64,000 bases of DNA from Thinopyrum elongatum. Lineage: Eukaryota; Streptophyta; Magnoliopsida; Poales; Poaceae. Position 1 is the stretch's first letter, and every line of letters starts with the position of its first letter. This document shows, piece by piece, positions 11,063 through 20,150 of the stretch. The translations under genes were made by a program, and so were the position numbers. The stretch covers positions 518,680,929-518,744,928 of the forward strand of contig CM022297.1 in NCBI GenBank assembly GCA_011799875.1, in the 5' to 3' direction. Below the pieces are notes generated by a model, which saw only the letters and a program-made list of their open reading frames with translations, did not search any database and had not been told where the DNA came from.

Positions 11063-11382
11063 CAATGTATTTGCTATAAAAAAAAATTGCAGGAATATTT
11101 GCTATAATTTTAAAATCATTTAATTGTAAATTATGTGATTTTTTATTGATTTGGTCATACACTATGTGACTTCTATTTATTTAATAATATGCAATTCGAT
11201 TCGTTTTGTTGTGAATGATAATTCAAAAAAATCGACGGGGCAGACCAAATGCATCGCCCCGTTGGGATCGCTGCCCAGGAAACGGCAGGGGCGGACGCGG
11301 GTCAAACTGGCAACCCAAACGGATAAAATTTGCATCAGTTTGGGTGTTGGAGTCGGCCTAGGGACAAGAATTAATCCACGCA

Positions 11383-11428
11383 GAAACATCAGTATCTATC
11401 CTCAAAAAAAAAAAGAAACATCAGTATC
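11383..11428. mobile_element. Very short poly-A insertion with 14-bp target duplication
   Basis: GAAACATCAGTATC occurs at 11383-11396 and again at 11415-11428. The 18 bp between them, TATCCTC plus A11, looks like the extreme 3' end of a LINE. The exact direct repeats and poly-A fit target-primed reverse transcription aborted almost at once. Confidence 0.65.
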
Positions 11429-11645
11429 ATGAATTACTCACACGCGCGTGTTGTATCTGCAGGAACAAATCACACATACTTTGCACTACTAGCCAGGCAG
11501 AGGCGAGTTGGTTTGTTCCGATTAATCCAAAACCTGGGTGCTGACAGTTTTAAAAAGAAAAAGGAAAAGAAAACCTGCTTTGCGTCTTCGTCGGGGTGGT
11601 CAAAAACCTGGGTCCAATTCGTTTTATTTGGAGGCTGATAGGTCC

Positions 11646-11880
11646 CGAACGTTCGGGATTCATCCATGGCAAATCGAACCTTTTTTTGGTGGAAATTTAT
11701 ATACGCGATGAATGGTAAGTTTGGTTGATAAGCATGGCAATCTTGTCCTCAGTTTGTTTTTGTTTTTTTTTTTTTGGCCAGAAAATTGCCGTGCTTGTCA
11801 ACTAAACTTATCATCCTCACATCAACTAAAGTTGCAATAAAAAACGTTCAATTTGCCATGGCAAATCCTGAACTTTCAGG
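11646..11880. mobile_element. Palindromic foldback MITE
   Basis: The left arm (11650-11740) and right arm (11784-11880) are inverted copies. CCATGGCAAAT(C)GAAC pairs with GTTCAATTTGCCATGG, and AAGTTTGGTTGATAAGCATGGCAAT pairs with its counterpart at 11785-11810. The two arms are separated by a T-rich loop. The target duplication was not resolved. A transcript would form a long hairpin. 11881-12170 contains nothing recognised. Confidence 0.7.
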
Positions 11881-12308
11881 ATTTATCATTTCCCTTTTAT
11901 TTTCGCACTTATACAGGCATGTTAAAGAGGTCACACAAATTTTTTTAAGTCTCCAAACTAAGCCATATTGCTCTCTGGGGTTCTAGAATTTTTCTTTTCT
12001 TTCCAGGGACACTACTCAATACTACACCGGCTAGTATAAGTTTCAGCATCTAGTTTCCGCAGGTACATCTTCAGCAAGCAATGGCAGATTGCATTTCGTT
12101 GAGCAAGACGTAGCTGTGTTGACACAAGCATATGCCATAGTCAGGTTACACCGCAAGGCATGGATCCATCAACATGCCTCGTAGACGCATGAACACCAAA
12201 ACTATTTTAAGTTGTAATAACAAGGTGGAAAACAAGTTGGTGTCAGCAGAACCTATTCCAAGCAACGTTCGGCTCAAATCTAGAACAAGTCATCAGTACA
12301 ATAGGATT

Positions 12309-15300
12309 TCACTGGACCATCGCATCAGAGCTCCCAGCTGCGAGAATGTCAAGGAGCGAGTTCTGGGGCTCCATCTCTTCATGCCACAGTGGCAGTTTGT
12401 CACCAGGGTGTAAGCTCCTCTTAACACCCGCCTCGTTAATCTGTGCAAGAATTCTCAAATCAGTACGTCTAACTAGGTAGACAAAGTCTTTGGGAAAACA
12501 AAGAGCAGTTATCAAGCAACAGGTTGATGCAACCTCCAATTTTAACGAGGCACATTTCGACAAGCTGCTAAGATTACCCTAGGCACAGTTTGCAAAACAA
12601 GCACGACTTTTCAACAAAAAGGGGCGTTAAGACAAGATGACAACAGATCCAACAGAGAAAAAGGTGTGCCACCCTATTCCAAATGACATTTTAAGCACAA
12701 CCCAATCTAGACAAGTTCAGAAAATCAAGGCTACGAAAGTTGGTGCTGTTCTAAAATTTTACTCATCTCATTTTAAAAACGATCACAGGAGACAGTTAGA
12801 TATTGGTTTTAATTTTGACTGATATCTCATCTTGGTTATTAAAACCATCACAAGAGAGGTTGCATCATCCTTATGTTGCAAAATAAGTCAATTCAAATAA
12901 GCAAGTCCAAGTTTCCATAATGTTGTCTATTTCTCAACCAAAATAAACAAAGAATGAAATCTGTATGAAAAGAACACTTACAGTAACAGTGCGAACAACC
13001 CCTCCACTAGCACCATCACGAGCAATAGCAAGGGAAACCACCTTCACCACAAACTTCTGTTGAGATCAGGACAAGGAAGAACATGTTAGGAGATGCGCTG
13101 CAATGATTCAAAGCTTGGACTAATGAGAAATGATGGTTCAGCCATATAATTCAGGAATATGTAACGGGGATCAAAAAAATTCAGGACTATGTAATTAATA
13201 TTACAATCTATTCTCGCAATGTCAACGATGAGGCAAATTGACAGAAAAGGCATCAAAAAACTTTATTCTACTTCAAGGAAATAAGAACACCATTTCGTGT
13301 CCCAACTACAAAATAGGCAGCGAATAGAAGCAATATGGGAACTGAACATAGCTTCAGACTGGACTGTGCCTCATGCATTAAATAAACTATGCCCTATCAC
13401 TCCTTTTTTGGCAGAAAATATCTCCTAATTCTTTCTAGTTCCTCAGAAGAAACTAAATGCCGTACCTCAGCTTCTTCCTGGGTCATACCCTCTTTCCATT
13501 CATGATCCATCAATCCATACAGGTAACTGGAACCAGATCCTGAAAAGCCCAGCGATAACATAAAGTGTGAGAACATGCACCTGGTATATCATACACTAAA
13601 GCCAGAATAGCATAACTGCATGCTCAGTGTTTCTCAGCACTCAACAGAGCCAGATTGCACTCAACCAGGATAACAATTGTGGTTAACATCCCAGTATGTT
13701 TTACAAACCGCAAGCGACTAAGTGAGTACAAGCTTGCCAGAGTGCACAAGGTTTGTTGCAAAAGAGCCCTAGAAGCTACTAAAAGATATCAACGCAACTA
13801 CTCTAGTATAGGTAAGGAATGATGCACTTCTACTATTGGGGGACTAACCTCCAATTGCGAATGGTTGCCTCAGAATCGTTCCACCAAGAGGGACCGAGTA
13901 AATTTGGCCTCCCTCGTATTTATCCCATCCACCAACTATCATTCCAGCTTGCAACATGCTCTGGCCATTGATAAATAAATAAATAAGAAATGGCATGACA
14001 TGTGGATCATGAAGGTAAACAAACATTAAGCACCATCTCTTGTTATCTCGAAGGCTAGAGAAGATATACCTTGTTCTGATAGGCCAATAACCTAACTAAG
14101 TTGGATGCAACTTTCACAGTAGCTGGTTGCCCAAGCTGGATTCTGTACATGATGAAGGACAAATTCAGCAACAACTTCCAAATCAAATACTCAATTGGCT
14201 ATGATCATGACCAACGGGATCTAAGTTCCATATAATTTAGGGAATAATGAAGAAAGATAATAGGATAATGAGAAGCTAGAAAGCGTTTTGCACAAAGTAC
14301 TTACGTGTGCTGGTGGAGAAAATAACGTACATAATCCGAAATAATTTGTGTGTCAGCAGCCTGCAAGATAATGAGAAGCATGCTACACATGAGACATACA
14401 GCATATATGAAGAGAAAATAGGATATCTGACTAGCAAACATAAAGGCAGCAGACGATGAACACTGAAGATGTTGTCATAACTCAAGATTTCCACTCTTCC
14501 ACAAGACAAGCAACAACCAAATGATAGCACGCAAAAGCAAAACACAAAATCTTGTCTTGCAAGCTTTTATTTTGTTGAGTTTATTATCAACAACAGCAAT
14601 TACACATACCTTTCAGTGGAAAAAAATTTAATTAAACATACCATAATCATAAATTTAGGCACTGTTTTAAATATCGGCCGATATTTAAGTTAATCGGCCA
14701 GTTAATCCTGATTCCGTAGGTCACGGATGCGATAACAGCATATCCTTCGCGTTAACTGGTCTAGCGGATTAACTAGCTGTCAGACCGATTTATCGGCTAT
14801 AAGGCCGATTTATCCCACTGAGCCAATTAACTGGAGAGAGAAATTTGGGGCAAAAGTTTGGCTAATTCCTCCTTTACCCCAAAACTGGGTGTTTAGGTCA
14901 CAGCCTTTTCTGTCCCTTCGCACTCTCCCCTCCCCTCCCGTAGTAGTAACCCTTGTTGGAGGAGGCTGGAGCAGCCGCCGCTACCCCACTATCCGAGCAG
15001 CAGCCGCCGCGCCCCACTCGGAGCAGCAATCTGATCTATGTTATATGCTGTTGCTGTTTATTGCTTCTCCTTTACTGCTGCTGCTGCTATGCTATATGCT
15101 GCTCCTGCTATGTGCTATATGCTGCTGCTGCTGCTGCTTATATGCTGCTGCTGCTTATTGTCTAATGTGGTGTATTTGACTATTTGTTGATATGTAGCAA
15201 TCCGTGGCTGCTTCTAGTGCTGCAAATGCTTCATCTTTGAAGCGAAGATATATAGATATGGCCCTAATTAACCTACCGATAAATGGGTTACCGATAAATT

Positions 15301-16278
15301 CAGTTAATAGGCCGATTCCCCGATTAATCCCTACTCCTCACCCGACCAAGCAGCTACAAGTTACCAATATCCTGAACATTGAATTTAGGGAATAATGAAG
15401 AAATGAAAGTAAGATTTTTTAACTTATGAAATTGACTACTCAATGGTGTCTACCCAACCATCTAAATGTCACAATAACACGGGATAACAACATGGAATGT
15501 GCCCGATCTTGAGCATGATTTGTAAGCACTTACAGATCCAGAGCGGCAGACGTAGACATTATCAGTCAGCTGACTAATCTTGTCCGAAGCACGGTTTGCC
15601 ACATACATTCCTGTACCCCGGCAGCAAACAGGCATTAAGCGAAGCAAATAAAAATGCAGAGAGCAAAACAGATCAAATGTCGGCTTCATTTGTTTATTCA
15701 ATTCAAACATACGCAGCAAGACTTTGCAACACTAAGGAGATGGCACAGCAGTAACTTAACACCTGAGGGGAGCCATGTTCTCCAGTGACTCGGTGAGAAC
15801 ATTGTGACAGTGGTAGAAGGTTTCAGACTTGACAAAACACAGCACTGCAGGACCCAATAATAATAACTACCATAGCAAATCCTGGGTTTGTCTGCCTCTT
15901 ATCTAATAATCCTGGGTTTCCCCTGATCTCGCAACTAGAATACCAGGGGAAAGAACACTGAATTAGGAGGGGCGTCTCGTATCGTATAATAACATGGCCA
16001 GCAGCACCAGCCGCATCCCTCGATTCGGTTCTTCCCTCACGGCGGAATCGGACGCCCGAGGCGCCATCTCCAACCCTGACCTAGCCGCTGCTGCTGGATC
16101 CACAGGGCGCATCAAGGGGGGATCGGAGCGGGGGGGGCGTACCGGTGCTGGTCCTGGAGTCGGCGGCGAGGACGACGCCGCCGTCGTAGCAGACGCCGAC
16201 GATGGTGGTGCCCATCCGGTGCTCCCCGTCGGTGGGCGCGTCGGCGGAGGAGGGGCCCATGAGCGAGTCGGCGTCCAT
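12309..16278 (-). CDS. PBA1: 20S proteasome subunit beta type-1 (caspase-like catalytic subunit)
   Basis: This gene encodes the beta-1 subunit of the 20S core, which cleaves after acidic residues. Eight exons, all with GT-AG introns: 16278-16143, 15610-15534, 14360-14305, 14142-14070, 13960-13849, 13539-13466, 13056-12982 and 12440-12309. The exons sum to 735 bp (244 residues) with phases that match at every junction. The start at 16278 gives a 23-residue propeptide ending in Gly, followed by mature Thr1 (TTIVGV). Asp17 and Arg19 lie in ADSRTSTG, Lys33 in NRASDK, and Arg45 in VCRSGS; Arg45 is linked to acidic-P1 preference in beta-1. The C-terminus [15 protein letters not shown] is typical of plant members. 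Nothing looks broken. Intron 2 carries a repeat insertion. The single-copy look is modified by the exon 7 duplicate at 9836-9985. Confidence 0.96.
14655..15360. repeat. Repeat-like insertion in PBA1 intron 2
   Basis: Both edges are rich in short words such as ATCGGCC, TTAATCGG and CCGATAAAT in opposite orientations, suggesting a decayed DNA transposon with sub-terminal repeats. The middle is a pyrimidine-rich stretch and a CTG/GCT microsatellite. No clean TIR or target duplication could be defined. Confidence 0.35.
15074..15162. repeat. GCT/CTG-rich microsatellite in PBA1 intron 2
   Basis: Interrupted runs of GCTGCTGCT and TATATGCTGCTG extend over about 90 bp. The array lies within the intron insertion and does not affect splice sites. 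Confidence 0.85.
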
Positions 16279-16605
16279 GGTGGAGATCGGCGGATTCGAA
16301 CCCTAGCAGGCGGCTTCCGCGGTGAGCGAGCGAGCGAGATGTGGAGCGGGTCGGGAGGCGACGATGTGTGCGTGTGGGGGTTCCGCTATTGGCTGTGGCT
16401 TTGGCCTCTCATCTCACCCAAGAAAGAAAGGAGACGGGCCGGTGTCCGGGTGCGATCCATTCGTCTCGGTCCGGTTTTCCTTCCATCCAGTTTCCGTCCA
16501 AAACAAAGACGTGTTCCAGTTGGGCTGGAAACCAAAAGTCCTCTTCGAACACTCACTCACTTTTATTACGAAAACAAAAACGCACAAATACGAAATCATC
16601 ATAAA

Positions 16606-16665
16606 CTAGTGGCTGGGGCGCGCCTCCTGTGCGATCCTTTGCGTACCAGTCTTGCCAATACCTTT
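16606..16665 (-). other. Exon-like segment upstream of PBA1, unrecognised
   Basis: On the minus strand an acceptor-like TTTGTGTGCAG at 16676-16666 is followed by a 60-bp frame of 19 residues (KGIGKTGTQRIAQEARPSH) that ends in TAG. It could be the last exon of an upstream same-strand gene whose other exons are lost or undetected. I do not recognise the peptide, and a frame this short may occur by chance. Confidence 0.25.
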
Positions 16666-17991
16666 CTGCACACAAAGGTGATAATTTGCCTACTCCTTTG
16701 CTCCAAAACACTTGATCTGTTCAACTGAACGACTAACAGTCATACATTACATGGGAAACAAAAACATAATAGCAGTACAATGTCATTGAACAAATCCTTA
16801 TCCTTATAGTAAAGGTGTGTTGCTGCTTCTCTTCACATAACATTTTGAGTGCCTTTTGGCACTGTCAGCCACCAAAGTAAAGTCACATTACAATTCCAAA
16901 GAGACACCGAATGCTCCAGTGCAGAAACACCAATGACTACCTTTCTCATGAACGTTCTATTTGAATAAGGCGACATCACCTCGACAGACATCACCTGAAT
17001 TCACAGACCATGGCCGTCGCCCATAATAATTTCGTATGCATATAAGAGAAATCTTTCATGACAAATGGGATTTCACCTTTACACAGTTAATACAAAAAAA
17101 TGACTTGTGTTGAAATCAAAGGCCTCTCGATTAAACAAAAATCGAGAACAAACAAATAATGCACCGTAATTGTTCACCCATCAGCATGAAAGAAATGATG
17201 TGCTTTATAAATAAAGGAATGATGTGCTTTATAAAAGTGAGCACGGTACATGGATGCAATGGCCCTGTGGTGATAATCTGCGTCGAGATTGGTCATTCAT
17301 ATTTCATCTATGATCTGTAAAAAGTCGAAAAAGAATTTCAACTTCAAGATGAAAAACACAATAGCGTGGGTCTCGAATTGCAAGATGGGCCTTGTTTCAA
17401 ACTATATCGCATCCCACTGGTGGTACTGCTTTCCTTCTATTGTAAAAAGCCTAATTCCCAAACAAGAAATACCCTGGCCATGTTTCCGGCAACAGAGTCA
17501 TCGAGAAAGTTTTAGAGAATTCCATCACAAAAATCTGCAGAAGTCTAAAACCTACAGAAAGATCAAAGAAAATTAGTTCGAAGAACAGTCTAAAATTTGT
17601 GTCGCCTTACATGCACACAACATTTGTGGTCTAACTCCTTTTTTTGCAGACGTATGATCTACTTCCTTGAAAATTAAAATATATGCTTCATCGTATTTCC
17701 TTCCGTTTAGTACAGAACCTTGACCATGAAACATGATCACAAATATATCATTCATATTGTGAACAGAGACCAGACTAACTGAAAGTGTGGCAACTAAATC
17801 ATTCAATCCCTGAGACTGATTAGATGTCACTTTCTTTGACTGCCAATAGCTATTGGTAAATGAAACAATTAATCTGAGGAAATATTTAAGCAGCCCAATT
17901 ACCTACCAGATCATTGTACTTACACTACGAAATCAGATCACTCTAATAGGAGTGTATCATTTAAGGGAATTGGCTTGTTACCATGTAAGTT
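16666..17991. other. Intergenic stretch without recognised gene
   Basis: AT-rich sequence with several short minus-strand frames, including an 85-codon one at 17573-17830, none of which shows a known motif. It may hold introns or UTR of the fragment at 17992-18367. No mobile-element ends were found. Confidence 0.4.
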
Positions 17992-18367
17992 CTTGTGCTG
18001 CTTCCTGTACATGGCAGTCCATGTAAGCTTAGCAAGCTTGGGATGGTTGTGGAAATAATGCTTGCACTTTGTGTTGGACAAAAGGAAGACGTGATTTTGG
18101 GTATGCGCAAAGAATGTGCAGCACAATTTTAGCAAACTTCTACTTATTTCATTCCATGCGCACTAATGATATGGGCACACAAGCTTACTTGCGAGTCTAA
18201 ACGGATGAATCCGATACCCTTCCCCGGGTATATCTTGACACCACTGAAACGGCAGAGCTCTCTCCTATAAACACAATTGCAGGTATAAGTAAGATTGTAG
18301 CAAGCAGTTTTACAAATCTTTAACATTTCCACACAACATCAAAGATCGTAGCATACTTGAGAACCAT
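17992..18367 (-). pseudogene. RPL24: 60S ribosomal protein L24 gene fragment (exons 1-3)
   Basis: Three pieces in order match the N-terminal half of eukaryotic ribosomal protein L24, a protein of the large ribosomal subunit. Exon 1 (18367-18357) gives MVLK up to a GT donor. Exon 2 (18264-18189) gives [19 protein letters not shown] and ends at a GT donor with phase preserved. Exon 3 (18090-about 17992) gives [19 protein letters not shown] and TAMYRKQHK. The acceptor before exon 3 reads CAC where CAG is expected, no clear donor follows, and the lysine-rich C-terminal half is absent. The retained introns show a DNA-level copy. It is almost certainly non-functional. Confidence 0.8.
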
Positions 18368-19041
18368 CTTCTCCACCCTGATAAACTCTTAAAGCTCCTC
18401 CTGCAAAGAAAATGCAAAGATATCCGCACTCGCAAAATCAATCAATCATTAAGTATTGCCCCAAATAACACAGCTTGAAAGACAAAGCCTTGCTGCAAGG
18501 TTGTTACACGACATACCAAAGAGAATAACAAACTGAACTGAAGTACAGTGTATCATTATAATTTTGATTAAACAACCGGAATAACTCCTAGGAGCAATGC
18601 ACAGAGCTGGGGACGCTGAGAAAATGTCAAAATATCTTTTTTTTTATTCAATACTACCAACAAGCTAAGCTAGATGGGGCTCTACTGGAACACCATGAAA
18701 CATCACATGTACAGCGTCAGATAATGCACACACATTGCCAGGTTCAGCAGTTAACCGAAGGCTCAGTAGTAATCAACACATACATTTTCTCTTACAAAAC
18801 GTGGCAAAGAAATTGATGCCAAATTGCACACAATAGTTTTAGTGGGACTTGTGAATTCATTTATCTCTGTACACAGGTGGGAAGAGTGAAGTTGTGCCCA
18901 GATTTTCTTTTACTTTTTCTGCTGAAAGTGTCATGCACATCATCAAAATAAATTGCGGGGACACATCAAGTACTTTTAAAGCCAAACTATTAGAAGAGAT
19001 AGCATGTCTTCCGAGACTCACAAAATTTAGAGCAGACTTTA
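18368..19041. other. Flank of L24 fragment without recognised gene
   Basis: An acceptor-like CTTTGCAG at 18411-18404 precedes a possible 5' UTR exon of the L24 copy. The rest, up to the Gypsy insertion point, shows no feature I can name. Confidence 0.35.
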
Positions 19042-19046
19042 TAGAG

Positions 19047-20131
19047 TGATGTAGGGTAGAACTCTAGATACCCGATCTTTCACGATTGAAGTGGATTCCC
19101 TCGAAGAACACGATGAACACGGGGATGAACGGAGAGAAATCACAAGGGGAAACACTCAAGAACAAGTCCAATCACACATCCACTAGACAATCAAACACAC
19201 AAGATCCACAAGGTACATGAACAACAAAAGGAAAGATACAAGGTAAAGTTCATCTCCATGAGGAGGTCTTGATGGTATCCTAGACGGATCTTCCCGTTAG
19301 GGGTCTTGAATCCAAGATGGATCTTCTCCGTAGAGGCCGCGGTCTCTCTCGGTGGAGTAGATCCGTATGGATGAGCAAAGCTCTATCTCTAAATGAGCTA
19401 TCACATTTGCTGACCCTAGAAAGAGGGAGGAGGAGGAGTATATATAGTCTAAGGGCGAAGGGGGTACACGGGCCACGGCCCTTTTCACTGTGCGCGGACA
19501 GGGGAAGCCGGATGTCCGGGCGTCGTGCCGGATGTCCGGGCGCTCGGGCCGGATGTCCGGGCTGGTGCTCTGGCTCTCTGGTTAGGCGCGGGCCGGACGT
19601 CCGGGCCAGGGGCCGGATGTCCGGCAGCTCGCGTCGGGCCGGATGTCCGGGCTGACGAGGGTAGCTCCTGCCGGTTCTGTGACGGGGCGCCGGATGTCCG
19701 GAGGGGGCGTCGGATTTCCGGGCTTGTGAGGCCGGATGTCCGGGACCTGGCCGGATGTCCGGGCCCTGTAGCTGTTCGGCTGGACTGTTGCTGCTGCAGA
19801 CGCTCCAGGGGCCGGATGTTCGGGGCTTGGGGCCGGATGTCCGGGTCCTGGAGACCTCTTCGGATCCTTCTGTCGTTTCTCTTCTTCTGTGAACTTGGGG
19901 ACTTGTCCGTCTTCACGTCCATCTTCGGGAGGGCCTTCTCGGTACCTGATCATGCATAATATTCCGGGCTTAGGTAGTTGCCATGTCTCGAGTGGATCAA
20001 ATGTAATATCACTAAGGAAAGAAGTCACCTCGGTCTCGAGAGCTCTAGCTCGTGCTCGTGTCATAGGTCCTCTTGGCACTTGGTGAGACAGTGGTAGGTC
20101 CATGGGGATGACCGTAGGATGCTCCGCATCA
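19047..20131 (-). repeat. 3' LTR of the Gypsy element (left on the window)
   Basis: The 1085 bp match 26490-27564 except around a block of CCGGATGTCCGG repeats at 19505-19850, where copy number and order differ. About twelve copies of the palindrome occur here, ten of them perfect or one base off. A TATATATAG word near 19438-19446 may be the promoter TATA box read on the minus strand. Confidence 0.93.
19505..19850. repeat. CCGGATGTCCGG palindromic minisatellite in LTR
   Basis: Roughly twelve copies of the 12-bp near-palindrome CCGGATGTCCGG, irregularly spaced at 15-60 bp, usually within GGGCCGGATGTCCGGGC. Variants include CCGGACGTCCGG and CCGGATGTTCGG. Confidence 0.92.
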
Positions 20132-20150
20132 TCTCCCCCCCCCCCTTGGG
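20132..20150 (-). other. Polypurine tract of the Gypsy element
   Basis: On the minus strand a run of A, then twelve or so G, then AGA abuts the 3' LTR. It is also a homopolymer that may vary in length. Confidence 0.8.

Larger units (their letters stand above)
10045..11358 (+). mobile_element. Deleted PIF/Harbinger-type DNA transposon
   Basis: The ends are imperfect inverted repeats: GGGCAACTCCAAC at 10045 and GTTGGAGTCGGCC ending at 11358. They are flanked by TAA on the left and TAG on the right, close to the TWA duplication of Harbinger elements. The TIR type is common among Triticeae Harbingers. The 1.3 kb interior is GC-rich at 10200-10800 and retains only the beginning of a transposase-associated ORF, so the element is non-autonomous. 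Confidence 0.7.

Noticed and set aside
15994..16728. 244-codon plus-strand frame
   Set aside because: It overlaps PBA1 exon 1 in antisense and mirrors its GC-rich 5' region; the minus-strand gene explains the sequence.
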